In this document: positions 36,401-51,400 of the stretch, piece by piece
Layout of the letters: each line of letters starts with the position of its first letter
How positions within the stretch are numbered: position 1 is the stretch's first letter
Source of the DNA: Haliotis asinina
Taxonomy: Eukaryota; Mollusca; Gastropoda; Lepetellida; Haliotidae
Assembly (NCBI RefSeq): GCF_037392515.1
Contig: NC_090291.1
Span: 1,142,501 to 1,206,500, forward strand
DNA: 64,000 nt
Direction of reading: 5' to 3'
Notes under the pieces: model-generated
The model's input: the letters and a program-made list of their open reading frames with translations, nothing else
Told to the model about the DNA's origin: nothing
The model's database searches: none
Translations under genes and position numbers: made by a program

Positions 36401-39400
36401 TTCACAATCATCACAGATCTTAAATTGTCATAAAATTCCCCTGACTATAGCCAGATCTTTCCTTCAACAGTACAAGACGGCATCTGACTTTAAAATCTGA
36501 CCATTGTAGTTAAGCCATGGTCAGCTTGGCCAGTCAGTGAAACAATGGAAATCACTGAGAGCTGGGGCAAGGATTGTTGACAGCAAGCAGTGTGACAATT
36601 AGTGGAGGTTAGACTGAAAGTTACAAGCCTTACTAAGCAGAGCTTTGGACTAAGAGTAAAATTAAGTAGGAGGCATTACTGAGGTTCTTACAGGTGTTCT
36701 TATTGTTAATAGAGTAAAAGTAATTACATGGAAACAATGCCATCCAGGTTCATAACTGAAAACTGTGTACACACATATACATGCACGCACAAAAGCATGT
36801 TGACATAGGGGTATCTGGGGACAGTTGTATGGGTGGGGTACTCTGGTATAAAATTTGGACCCATGCTAGCCCAACTACAATAATGTGTAAATAGTGATTG
36901 TATGTAATACTGTATATTTGGTCAGAATGACAACCTCGGCACCTGTCTACAGATGATACACCATCTACTGACAGACAACTGTGTCCAGCATCGTCACTTC
37001 ACAAGTCTCCTCACTAAGGAGGTCAGTCCTTGGCTGATGTTTTCAATTTTGAAAAAAGAAACTCATCATGAATTTAACCCTCACATTCTTTCTACATCTT
37101 TTAATCAGCAATATTGGGCACAAGAAAATACAAAACAAAAGACTACTGTATATGACAGAAAAGATCCCACCTTGAGTTAATACTTTTGTATCCCTCACAA
37201 TTTTTGAGAATTAAAAACATTTAAAGAATAGGATTTGGACATTATCACAAATTGTTTTCTGAATCTGCTGGCCAGTGAATGTTTGAATTTCTTTCAGGAT
37301 GTTCTTCCTCCAGAATTACAGTGGTGCCTTCACAGTGAAGACATCTTGGGGCTTGGTACTTATATTTCCAGGTTGGTATATCGGTAATATCTAGCAGTGT
37401 GGATGACTGTCATAGGGATTTATCTATAGCAGATTCTTTAAAAAAAAACAGCATCATCATACTATCATTGTTCTGCAATATACTTTTTGTTGTTTTTCTA
37501 TCCAACAATCAAGCCATGATTGTATTCACTTGCATCAGTCAGCAGATGGCTTGAGGGAGTAAGGAGGTAACTTTGTCCACTGTTTGATATAAGTTCATGT
37601 AAAATAATAATCAACAGTATTTTTTTTATCAATGTAGACATTTTGTGTCATTAACCACATTTCTGGCAAAGAGTTGTTTGTTTACTTGCCGCCATGGTTA
37701 CTATAATATACATGTAGTATGACTGAGGCATAAAACAACATGCGTTCACTAGTAGTGTTTCATGTGTAAGTTAGACTTCCAACTGAGAAATTGTTAAGGA
37801 TTCAAGTGGTTTTTATTTTTTTAGTACCAAATTGTTCTTGCAGGAAGATGACTGAGCCCCAGTTTGTGAGAAAGTTTAGTACAAACATGTACAAACTTTG
37901 TAAGCAAAACAACCCTGAGAGCAACATTAATGTCAAGAAGCAAACAAATGCTGCACTTTCTGGTAGGTGCAAGGATTCCAGAGAATAACGTTCATTGTTT
38001 CAGTATGCCCAAAAGAAAAGTGTGTTTTTACCCCTCTCAACACATGCCGTTTTGAGCTGTGAATTATTGGTTTTAATGCTTAAGGATGTTTCTATTCAGA
38101 GTACTCTTGTGAGCTTCTAGTTCTAGTCTGATACTGATTATTCTAGGAATATTCAGCTTCCTTGTCAACTCGGGCTTTCCAGAGAAGAAGGACAAGGAAG
38201 CCGCGTTCCGGAAAGTAAGTATACAGCATCATGTCCCAGAGAAAGGTGTTCCATACAGCCTTGTCTTTCTGAATAGAGTTATGTCCCTTATGACCACAGG
38301 ATGTGCTACAATTTGGTTGGTCAGATCTCACTTTGATGTAACTGTTACTCACTGAATAGATGGACAGTGGAGTAGCGGAGAGGGTAGAGTGTTAAATCGT
38401 CAGACAGAAGACCTGGGTTTGATTCCCCTCATTTGTACAGCGAGTGTCTCCCACCATGATATTGGTTAAACAGTGCTTGAAATGATGTCAAACCGTACTC
38501 CTGTAGTACTGAATGTATAATCAAACACAACAAAGGCCTTTTAGGGTTTATATGATCCTTTCTCACTGGCTACAGAAAATCATATAGCCGTTAAGAATGT
38601 CAATGTTTTATGGAATGGATTTGTTTGATTGATGTATACCATAGTTGTCCTATTAAAGATCCTGCACTAAAAGCTCCCCCTGATAAACTTCTATACAGAA
38701 CTGTATGTAATCTTTACAAATGCAATCCACAGAAATGCCATGTAATTGCCTTGTGACTATTACCAAAAATGTTATTCTTCAATTTTTCAACTATACATGT
38801 GATGTGTACAGGTTTAATAAACATACCTTTCCAGTCAATATTCTGATTGCACAGAGTCCTTGTAACAGTAAATTTGTTATGCTAAACTTGGAAACAGACC
38901 CCTCTATTCAACAAAATACTAGTTTATATGGTTACCATCTGTTGCAGGTTGCTGCAGCTATTCTGGATGATGTCATCAGAGGTCAGTAATATTATGTGAA
39001 ATTTGAACATAGTGTGCACACTTCTCAAAATTGTTTAGGTCAGTGGTATCAGTTTCTGCAGAAAAATATTCTCATTTGTGTGCCATTGTACACAGTGATC
39101 TCAGAAGAAAGGTGGTCGTGATACCTTACCATAGACTCACAGCTGGCATAGCACTAAGGTGATCGTAAACCCCATACTTTGATATAGAGTCATGGCTGGC
39201 ATAGCACTAAGATGATCGTAACCCCCATACCTTAATATAGACTCATGGCTGGCATAGCACTAAGGTGATCGTAAACCCCATACTTTAATATAGACTCATG
39301 GCTGGCATAGCACTAAGATGATCGTAACCCCCATACCTTAATATAGACTCATGGCTGGCATAGCACTAAGGTGATCGTAAACCCCATACTTTAATATAGA

Positions 39401-42400
39401 GTCATGGCTGGCATAGCACTAAGATGATCGTAACCCCCATACTTTAATATAGACTCATGACTGGCATAGCACTAAGATGATCGTAACCCCCATACCTTAA
39501 TATAGACTCATGGCTGGCATAGCACTAAGATGATCGTAAACCCCATACTTTAATATAGACTCATGACTGGCATAGCACTAAGATGATCGTAACCCCCATA
39601 CCTTAATATAGACTCATGGCTGGCATAGCACTAAGGTGATCGTAAACCCCATACTTTGATATAGAGTCATGGCTGGCATAGCACTAAGATGATCGTAACC
39701 CCCATACCTTAATATAGACTCATGGCTGGCATAGCACTAAGGTGATCGTAAACCCCATACTTTGATATAGAGTCATGGCTGGCATAGCACTAAGATGATC
39801 GTAACCCCCATACCTTAATATAGACTCATGGCTGGCATAGCACTAAGGTGATCGTAAACCCCATACTTTTTTATAGACTCATGGCTGGCATATTCCTACG
39901 GCTGCTTTGAACAATGTCACCTTGGAGAAAATTGGCCTAAAGATATCTGCTGGAACTTCTGCTGCATATTTATAGATTTTTGCACCCAGACCCTCGATCA
40001 CTAAACCGAGTTTAAGACATGATGGTGACATCTTATTGAAACATGATGAAACAAGAGTGCTGATGAAACTAGGTCCTCAAACACCTAATTATACACCAAC
40101 TGATATGTGTGCAAGTCATGTGACATTTAACCCTCTTGTGCCTCACACAGCTTGGATTATCCAGGGTAATAATAGTAAGATTATATTTGTGCACTTTTAG
40201 CAGACATGAAGCCTGGAATGGTGCCTTATAAATATTCTGTTGTTAAATTACATGCTTGTGAACATGATATGAAATAAAACATAGACACTGGTCCTGTATT
40301 CATTAGAAACGTTGAACATGCCTCAATTTCATGCTTTTTGTTATTTTTACTTCCAACCTTGTGAGTACCACATGTATGGCAGGGTAGTTATAGTTCACTT
40401 AAACGCTGGGTGTCTATTTTCATGCATATTTTCACATGGACAATACAGGCTGTTCAGGAATAATTCAATCAAAACTATAAAGCTTAGGGAATATAGTTGC
40501 CTGTGATTGAAAACACGGATTGTTCATAATCTGGGACATAACATTTCAGCTGTACTAGACGGAGATGATGAGCATGTGGTTCTATTTGTGGGACTAACTT
40601 ACACTGAAGACTGTCTGAACCAAGTCAGCTTCAAGAAGTTCTGTACCCACACCCTCTCCCTTCTCATGAGCTACAAACCAAGTTTGAAAGGTGAGTCCAA
40701 CTTGCTGTATACCCTTCTGATTAGTCACACCACAGTATGAAATGTGAAACCTTTAAAGTAAACCCTATTGATCAACATCAGTACAGTGTTAAGGTGAAAC
40801 CTTTAAAGTAAACCCTGATCAACATCAGTACAGTGTTAAGGTGAAACCTTTAAAGTAAACCCTGTTGATCAACATCAGTACAATGTTAAGGTGAAACCTT
40901 TAAAGTAAACCCTGTTGATCAACATCAGTACAGTGTTAAGGTGAAACCTTTAAAGTAAACCCTGTTGATCAACATCAGTACAGTGTTAAGGTGAAACCTT
41001 TAAAGTAAACCCTATAGATCAACATCAGTACAGTGTTAAGGTGAAACCTTTAAAGTAAACCCTGTTGATCAACATCAGTACAGTGTTAAGGTGACACCTT
41101 TAAAGTAAACCCTGTTGATCAACATCAGTACAGTGTTAAGGTGAAACCTTTTAAGTAAACCCTGTTGATCAACATCTGTACAGTGTTAAGGTGACACCTT
41201 TAAAGTAAACCCTATAGATCAACATCAGTACAGTGTTAAGGTGAAACCTTTAAAATAAACCCTGTTGATCAACATGAGTACAGTGTTAAGGTGAAACATT
41301 TACGGTAAACCCTATAGATCAACATGAGTACAGTGTTAAGGTGAAACCTTTATAGTAAACCCTATAGATCAACATCAGTACAGTGTTAAGGTGAAACCTT
41401 TAAAGTAAACCCTGTTGATCAACATCAGTACAGTGTTAAGGTGAAACCTTTAAAGTAAACCCTGTTGATCAACATCAGTACAGTGTTAAGGTGAAACCTT
41501 TAAAGTAAACCCTGTTGATCAACATCAGTACAATGTTAAGGTGAAACCTTTAAAGTAAACCCTGTTGATCAACATCAGTACAGTGTTAAGGTGAAACCTT
41601 TAAAGTAAACCCTGTTGATCAACATCAGTACAGTGTTAAGGTGACACCTTTAAAGTAAACCCTGTTGATCAACATCAGTACAGTGTTAAGGTGAAACCTT
41701 TAAAGTAAACCCTGTTGATCAACATCAGTACAGTGTTAAGGTGAAACCTTTAAAGTAAACCCTATTGATCAACATCAGTACAGTTTTTAGGTGAAACCTT
41801 TATAGTAAACCCTATAGATCAACATCAGTACAGTGTTAAGGTGAAACCTTTAAAGTAAACCCTGTTGATCAACATCAGTACAGTTTTTAGGTGAAACCTT
41901 TAAAGTAAACCCTGTTGATCAACATCAGTACAGTGTTAAGGTGAAACCTTTAAAGTAAACCCTGTTGATCAACATCAGTACAGTGTTAAGGTGAAACCTT
42001 TAAAGTAAACCCTGTTGATCAACATCAGTACAGTGTTAAGGTGAAACCTTTAAAGTAAACCCTATTGATCAACATCAGTACAGTTTTTAGGTGAAACCTT
42101 TAAAGTAAACCCTGTTGATCAACATCAGTACAGTGTTAAGGTGACACCTTTAAAGTAAACCCTATAGATCAACATCAGTACAGTGTTAAGGTGAAACCTT
42201 TAAAATAAACCCTGTTGATCAACATGAGTACAGTGTTAAGGTGAAACCTTTATAGTAAACCCTATAGATCAACATCAGTACAGTGTTAAGGTGAAACCTT
42301 TAAAGTAAACCCTGTTGATCAACATCAGTACAGTGTTAAGGTGAAACCTTTAAAGTAAACCCTGTTGATCAACATCAGTACAGTGTTAAGGTGAAACCTT

Positions 42401-45400
42401 TAAAGTAAACCCTGTTGATCAACATCAGTACAGTGTTAAGGTGAAACCTTTAAAGTAAACCCTGTTGATCAACATCAGTACAGTGTTAAGGTGAAACCTT
42501 TAAAGTAAACCCTGTTGATCAACATCAGTACAGTGTTAAGGTGAAACCTTTAAAGTAAACCCTGTTGATCAACATCAGTACAGTGTTAAGGTGAAACCTT
42601 TAAAGTAAACCCTATAGATCACTGTATCAACTGTGAGGTGTGTGTTGTATTTCCTTCAGATTTCATCTGGGTCAACTGTAACTGTGCTTTGTGTTTTCAG
42701 TTTCCCAAGCATTTAAACAACAAGCCCAGTGGAAATCAGCAAAAGTGTCAGACAAGATTTCCAACCTGTACAAACAGGTACTGCTACCTTTTCATCCCAC
42801 TTGTTATGATCAGATATGCTTGTTGTGGTTCATATTTTATAGATTTTGGTATCTTTTGATGCTTCTGACCTTGGAATTATGACCAGTGCTCAAGATATTT
42901 TCTCAAGCAGTTGCGTATTTACTTCCATGTCTGTTTGCACATTAATGTTTAATTGCATTTCTTGAGAAGTAACCAGAATTTTGTATATTCCCACTAGTTT
43001 GAAGAACAGGGTACTTTCACACAGAGTTTCCTTACTGGGTGTAATTAATCTTTCTAAATATGTAAATATTAATGCTTCTCAAGAGATTTCAGTAATTCTG
43101 ATAATGCCAAATAGTTGGCAGCCATTTTTGAACACTCAACATGGAAATACTAGTCATGTGACTACTACGGTAAACTCCATATGATGGCTACGGCTGTAAT
43201 AGTATGTGTATATATAGGATTTGCTTAACATTTGCTAACACTGTTGTAGAGTTTGGGCGCCACAATGAATTATCATATGCAAGACAATTTAGTTAATTAA
43301 GTAAAGTATGCAAAGTATGAAAGACCTATTGGGTTTTAAGTGATTTTTGTTCGTTTTATTTTTTGTACTCCCAGATTTGTAATTAATAGAGTAAATTTGA
43401 TTTTTATTGAGTAAAATACATAAATACACTCCTTATCCAGAGCTCTGTAAGACAAATCAGCTCACTTCAAACACAGTTCCACCTTAATGCACACTGACTT
43501 AACGGTGTTTGGTCATATGTGACCTGAAAAGAACTGTAGACTGAATGTATCTTGTAGTCTCTATGAAGATGAAGGTTCTGGGATGGGGCAGGATCTTCCC
43601 TACACACTGTAGAACAAGATTACTAGATTGATACGTGACTTCACCTTGACCCTCAAACATGGGTGTCCCCGAACCCTCAAATATTGATTTTAAGAGTCCT
43701 TGCGGACAATGTGAAGGAAGTAACAGCCCAGATAGGTGTGCATTGTGATAATTTCTTTAGAGCCCAAAATGAATCATCACACATGTCAACTGATGGATAA
43801 GATTATGCATGTAACTGCTCTGAAAGTCAGAGTGAGTGAGTGTGGTTTTACACTGCTTTTAGCAATATTCCAGCAATATCACGGCAGGGGACACCAGAAA
43901 TGGGCTTCAGACATTGTACCCATGTGAGGAATTGAACAAGAGTCTTTGCCATGACAAGCTTAATCACTAGGCTACCCCACTGCCCCTAGCAAGGTTGTAG
44001 ATGTGTTGTTTTATGACAAGGAACAATTTGCTTCCCTTTTGGTGCAGTGAATTTACTATTTATTTTTTTTTTCATCTTTATTTATTTTTTCTTTTTTTGC
44101 GTTCATTCTCTGCATTTGTGTGTACTGGATGAACGTTTACACGTGATATAAAACCCTGGTGATAGGATGACCAGACTCTGTCACATGGTTAATTGTGTGT
44201 CACCCTTGATGGGGTGAACCATTATTGTTCAAAGGACTCGTGCATCGTATAACCGAGCATGTGTGTCATCTGTGTGCTGTATGACCCCTGTACATTATAT
44301 GACCTGTAATCTGTATGACAGTATGTTGCTGTATGATTGATGACCCATTAACTGTATGATTGGTATGAGGTGAATGCTGTATGACTGTTCAGGACTTGGA
44401 GACTATAACCGATAATCATGCATCATCAGTATGCTATACAACCTATATGACCTGTACATTATATGACCTGAACATTATTTGACCTGTATGATTGCCTCAT
44501 ATCTCATGAAACAGTTGATGTGTTAAGTGATGGCACCTGTATCCCAAGGATGTACCCATCAGTGGAGAGGTGATGTAACTCAGTTCTATCCTTTGAAAAT
44601 ACTCCAGTGCTGTCTGTCTGTGTCGGTCTGTCAACACAAGACAGGATCTTCCAGAAACCTGTCAGGGTGTTCTATTGTACATGCAGTTTACAATTGCACC
44701 TTGTTGATGATGTCCAGTGGATACAGACTGTGTTTTATATATGTATGGATGACAACATCAAAGGTCGTACCCATTCAAAGATGCGTTAAGACCATGACCA
44801 GCCCAACCAAGTGACAACAGGTGTAGCTTCTCACAACTTGAAACAGTTTGTTTTTAGAGAAAGTGCAGGTATCATCTATCAGTGGCAGCCAGGATGTAAA
44901 ATCTATACCCTTCACAGACAGTGTAACAGATACTGACGTTCTGTTCTCTAACCAGGAAGAACCAATACAAGGACAAAACTCAAAGAAGCAGATGCATCGG
45001 AAGATGGTGCTCAGCCCAAATGTGTGTATCCTGTTGATACACGATATATCAGCACAGAAAATAGAGGAAGCTGTCTTCCTGACAGCTCTTCACTGATGGG
45101 GAAACATCCCAAACTGACCTACATCCCGGTTCATGAGGGCAGGGACAGGTAACCAGTATAACGGGGACGGATGAGTGATGAGTTGGAACCAGGTACCTGT
45201 CTCTGTACCTGTACCCGTTATGATCATGTGACTAATTCATTTAACAATGTGACATACGATTCTTTCATGATTGAAAGGACGTACTGCCTTTGAAGATGTA
45301 GGTATGATGAACAGTCACCTGTTTTGAATATAATATGTCATCGTAAAGATATTGCAAAACTCAAATAGTTTGGATCTGTCCCAAACACGCAGTGGATATG

Positions 45401-48400
45401 TACAAGGTATTATCTACTCAACATGGCTCAACAGAAAAATGTGAAACTATCACCTCTCTTTTTGGGAGATTGCAATCATGCTGACTCTCAAATATTGATG
45501 CAGAAGGCTGATCAGTTTCATCTTTACTCTGTTAGGTTGTCATAAAGGATTTATCCCACAAGAAGTAGCCATGAAGTTATGGGGACCCAGTTTGACAGGG
45601 AAAACTGTGCTTCACTAAATGTACATTTTCTTGTGAAAAGACAGGCAAGAACACACCGGCAGTAGCTTCAATCACCTAAAGATGGCTTTTGTCCACATCC
45701 CATTTCAGTTTCTGGCATAGAAGAAAGCAGGTGTACCCACAGCAATGTATGGCTTGCTTGACGTGAATGCTGTATCTGACTTGAACCCTGTATGACATGA
45801 ATGATGTATATGACCTGTACGTTGTGTGACGTGAATGCTGTTCTGGCCTGTATGTTGTGAGGTGAATGCTGTATCTGACTTGTACCCTGTATGATGTGAA
45901 AGCTGTTTCTAACCCCTATGTTGTATGATGTGAATGCTGTATCTGACTTGTACCCTGTATGATGTGAATGATGTATATGACCTGTACGTTGTGTGACGTG
46001 AATGCTGTTCTGGCCTGTATGTTGTGAGGTGAATGCTGTATCTGACTTGTACCCTGTGTGATGTGAAAGCTGTTTCTAACCCCTATGTTGTATGATGTGA
46101 ATGCTGTATCTGACTTGTACCCTGTGTGATGTGAAAGCTGTTTCTAACCCCTATGTTGTATGATTTGAATGCTGTATCTGACTTGAACCCTGTATGACAT
46201 GAATGATAGTAGTATATACAATGGGGGTTTTAAAACACTTTCAAGAAAAGTCTCTACAAAGCCTTATTTACTAAATAAGGCTTTGGTTGGGCCATTAGCT
46301 CTTGCTACTATTACCCCTACTACTTAACGTGTGTTGGAGGTAACACTGTGCCTATATCACGTTTATATCGATGAAACAGTTTAACGTGAACCGCCTATGA
46401 TCTCTTTGGTGTTCGTAATAAAGGCTTGCTGGGCTTTTTGTATCCCCTGTTCTATGTACTTTTTTTTCTCGTCCTCGCTGATAGCAGACTTACGAGACTT
46501 GGATCGAATATCTTGTTTCATTCCGTTATATTTTGTGAGTTCAGAGAGGATTGAACGAAACTCCTCTTCTGAGATCTTACTATCAGAGAGTGCCGTGGAA
46601 ATACGCCCACTTACTGTGTTGAGCTTTGCTTCGGCCAGAACCCTGATCTCGTCGTGTTTCAATGCCTTACGATGCAGTCTGCGTGATATCAACTTAAGTG
46701 CCAACCCTAACACCCCTGCCACCCCAGCTGTTATTTCAATACCTAGCACTATACGTGTAGCCACGATGGTAGCTAACAATCCAACACCTGCCGCCCCTAG
46801 TCCCATGCTGGTTGTCATAAGGGTAGTGTCAGCCCCGTCCAAGATATTGAAAGCTCTATGGTACTTTTTATATAGTGCTTTCCGCGTGTCACGGTCTTGT
46901 TCTAGTTGGCGTTTCACGTCACATAACTGCCTCAAGCGGAACCCATCTACGGTTTCCAGCGTCTTCGCTACTTCCTCTACGACTGGGTACAGACCCATCC
47001 TATAATATATATTTTGAAAGATATTTTAATTGGGTTTCAGTTAAAAGTCTATTAATGAATTTGAAGTCTACAAGATCTAGATTATTAGTTAGGGTAATAG
47101 GTGAGAGTCTAATAGAATTTCCTGTTGTAATAAAAACCCCACTGAGGCTTATTAAGTGGTTTATAGGACCCGTGGTATCCCGTTGTATAACAATACGACA
47201 ATATTGGTCTATGTGTTCGTCAAACCAGTGTATTGACACCCCGGGTAAAATTTGGTGTACTCTTGAGGTGTTTTCATTGTTTAAATCAAAGAAGACTTCT
47301 ATGATGAGTGTGAAAGGGGGGAATATCTCAAAACCTATGCCATAAGCATTATTGCTTAATATTAATTTATTGTTTGGCCAAGCCCTTAACCCTTTTTTTT
47401 TGTGACCAATAGATTCTATGTATACTAATTCCTTCTCCGGAATGAAATCCACAATCAAGATACCGTTGTTCCTAATCTTAGAGATATACCCCGTATCTGC
47501 GTCTATTGTGATATAAGGTGAGGTGAATGTTACGTTGATCAGCCATTTGGGCTCTTTAAAATCTGATAACGACACCCATCTGTACACGTTGTCTTTGAAG
47601 TGCAGGATATATAAGGTGTCTTCCTCACCAGGCTGATCGAATCCCTCCGTATCTCCTAGGTCGTTAAGCGTAGTGTTGGGACGATGACTGGTCATTATTA
47701 TACTATTACGATATAATTTCCAACTGGTTTTCTGATAATAATTCAGGGGTGAACTTCATACCCATGAAGTGTATGTTGTCAGGCAGGAAGATCTTGGTTA
47801 GTGATATCTTGTTTTCCACGATCACGTTGACCCCCTGCAGACTGGTGTTGGAGCCGACACCCACCCGCACGTAAACGTTGCAAACTTGATACTGGTGTCG
47901 TTTCCCCCACCCGAGTTTGATCCCCTTCACGATCTCGACATCATTCCCCGATGGTTCCCCTAGGTAGACTTTGATGATCAGTGTTGAGTTTGCTGGTAGA
48001 CTCTCTAGTATACTGACCACGCCTTCGAATTCAGACACCAACTGCAATGTCACGTTTTGTATGGCTGGTTTACTCGATAGCATGTGGGCTGCCATAGTGT
48101 CGAGTGGGCTGACGACTACGCTACGTCTCTGAGTTGGGACGTAAGCCACGAGCAGGGTTCCATTGTTCACGACTTTGTTTAGGTGGTTGTCTTTGTTATC
48201 CGTGAATACGTAGGGGGAGCCGAGTTTAATATTGAGAAACCAGTCGTTATCGGGTAACAACACCCACTTGTCATCTTCGGTGAAGACGAGCATATATGGC
48301 TTGTTTCGGGTGACGGTAGTGCTCTCAACATCGTCTAAGTCGAACAGTTTACCCCCGAACGATGGGTATATTATCCAGTTATTACCGGTGTTGACAAGGG

Positions 48401-51400
48401 CGTACTTAGTGTTGATTTTTGCTCTACTATATCACTTAGGGTTCCACCGGAGGGGACTTCAACGCGTTTGTAAATGTTGTTTTTCAGTTGCAAGACGTAC
48501 GATTTACCATCTACTCCGGGAGCGTCGAAACCGCGCGTGTCTCCGAGGTCGGAGATCCCGATATTGACGCATTTTTTCACTCCAGGCCCTTGTGCGCTGG
48601 TCATTTTACATGAAGCGTTAAGCTGAGGTATCCTATATTTACAGGATTATGATTTATATCTAACACCGATATTATCAGCTCAGGTATGTTGCCCTGGGTT
48701 AATCTCTTATACTGCCGTGGTGAAAACGACTCGGTTCTACCGTCGTTGTATTTCTCAGTTTTCACCGGCACTGCTCTCAGTATAGTGGAAGGGTGACCTC
48801 CTTGAATGTTGTACGTTGTGCTCATCTGACCGAGATGAATGTACAGCTCTCGGTACGGTACTAGGTCGGGTAACTTCGTGCCTGTGACGGTTGTTGTTGG
48901 TTTTATCTCATCAGGAGACATACCGAGTATCCTCGCTAATGGTCGGCCGAGCCTCAATGAGGTTCTTCCGTTGTTGATTAACACCACTGTGCCGTTTGAG
49001 TCGTTCATCTTGAGTTCGGCTCCCAGGGGTTTGAAGACCTCATCGTTTAGAGAGCACACGCTGTAGTAGCCGTCAGTTATCTGGCTGCGAGTTCCACTGA
49101 CGAACAGCTTATTGTTGCTGGCGTTGATGTTAGTCCATTGCGGTAGGTAGGTGATATCGCAGAGTGCGACTTCGAGTTGACCTGACGTATTATCGATCGC
49201 GTGCATCAGCTGAACGGCCTCACCGCTCGTTATTCCTGGAAGTGTTATGTACATATTATAATATATAATTTATATATTATAATATGGACTTAGCACACTT
49301 GAAAATCGTGGTGGTAGGTAGTACGGGGTTTAAAGCAACCTTTATTAATATCTTTGAAAACTATATCGTGACCGTTAATAACGCGCAGGCGGTGGTAAAC
49401 TGGAATCAAAACCCAATGCAGTTTTGGCAGAACCAACTCAACTTTGCTGTGTGGTGTGCGACGACAGGGTCGGGTGTGACACTAGACTACGGTATAGACG
49501 AACTGAGTAAGGCAGTCATTTTGTTTCATATTTATTATCAAACGAGACGAATATTGAAGGAAATAAGTGCTCCTCTTCCCCAAGATAAAGCGTGGAGTAT
49601 GACGAATAACCCCTATGATAAACGCGCTTATGAACGTGTTTGTGGGGAGTTTGAGATTCCAACAATAAAGACTTTCGCCTTCCTGGTGTGAACCATGGTC
49701 TCGGTATAGTTCTCGTGTACTTCTACAGGTCCGGAACATATATGGCCGGTTCTGCAGATGGTACATACAACCCAAACCGTCATACATTTACAGGTCCAAC
49801 AACGAATGAAAAGATCCATGTCAGCTGTATAAAGCAAACCAATCCTGATGCAGCCACAGCCTGGACTAAAATGATCTCAAAAACATTGAAAGAATTCACT
49901 CGTGCTGGTACAATACGCTTGAACGACTCGATTCGAACGTACGTGTGGGCGCTGTTGGGTGCGCAGTCGATGACGCGTTCCAACATCCTCGGTAAGGGAA
50001 CTGCTTACGACGCTCAGAAACAGTTCGTTGCCAACGTTGAGGATGCTATCAATTCTACAGTTGATCTCCCGTGGGCCATCGACCGTTACCAAAACGTGTT
50101 AGAATACGCCAGATCGAAAGTCAATTACGTGTTTGGCGTGGGGTTGTACATGGCTCCGAGTGATATGCAACTGAGAGTAAAAAAAGTGGTGGGTTATAAC
50201 AACAAAATAGTCATAGCCACGGCGGATCAAAAGTTGGGTATCAACCCCGATATTAACACCCCCTATATCCCACACATCCCACCACGTGAAACGGGTATAG
50301 TGGCGCCACCCCCGGAGTCTAAAGTTCATGTGGGGGTACCCCCCACACACCCCCATATTCAGGCCTCCAATCACATCGATAGTAAAACGGCCCTGGTGGT
50401 TGGTGGGGTAGCTTTGGGACTTATTTGGTTAAAAATTTCTTAGCCGCTACGTACACCAGATCCGCCACGGCGACGATGGCTGCCCACAGGTTTTGACTGA
50501 GCCACGTGGCAGTTTTAGCCAGAGCGCCCAACAACCACGAGACGATGCTACCCAGGATGCCGGGAAGGGCTTCGGCGGCTTTACCAGCTAGTTTAGCTAG
50601 GCGTTCCCCGAGTTTTTTTATCCAGTCTTTAACACCCCCACCGCCGCCGGCAGGTGTGGGAGTTCCCCCGCCGCCGGCAGGCCCCACAGTACCCCTTGTC
50701 AGTGACACCACCAGGGTTGATATGATGAAACCCAATGCAGTCAGAATGCTGGCGATGGTGATCCCTTGCTCCCGGAACAATATCCGAATCCTGTCTGCTA
50801 ACGTGGTGTCTCGGTGGAGGACTTGATTGATGGTTTCCCGCACACGGTTGGTCTGGGATCTAAGCTTTTCTTTGTAGCCGGACGCTGTCTCCAACCATGT
50901 CTGCCTTTCATCTTCCAAATTACGTATTCGTTCCTCGATGGTGGCTTTCATAGACTCGTCCTCAGTTTCACCGAGTTTTTCCTTTTCATAGGCGATGTGG
51001 TCGTCTATCTCACTCATTTTGGCCGTGCTTTTCCAGAGCTGACCACGAATGGTTTGCATCAACAGGTCCAACCCCTTCAGTTCCCGAAAGGTAATTTCGA
51101 GACCCGGGAAGGGCTTGTTCTTGTAGTCGGCCAACACCTTTTCAATATCATAAGTCATGTTTTAATCCGATGTGGCGTCCCTGATGCCTTCCAGACTTTG
51201 AACTAACTTCGGAGGATACTGCTTAGGTCGCGCGCCACCGTAATCTATGAAGCCTAGTTCATCGCGGACAAAGTTACTCCCATGTCGACTGCTCAGTGTT
51301 GATAAAGCAAGCGGTTCTCTCGTGCGTTTATGCACGAGATCGATCTCCGGGTGAGCCTTCAAACGCAGCGTGCCATTGCTATCGAGGGTAAACCTGGAAT

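Larger units (their letters stand above)
42778..46207. other. FANCA intron 11, part left of the Polinton
   Basis: Contains a type A SINE (43828-43985), T-rich low-complexity sequence near 44060, and two blocks of the 31-34 bp repeat. No exon is required, because exons 11 and 12 join in phase 0. Confidence 0.7.

Noticed and set aside
44848-45096. 82-codon frame in FANCA intron 11
   Set aside because: Exons 11 and 12 already join in phase and match the human protein without a gap; no good splice sites flank it.
46397-47345. Plus-strand frames antisense to the first Polinton genes
   Set aside because: Shadow frames; the minus-strand products have the better composition and the recurring module.
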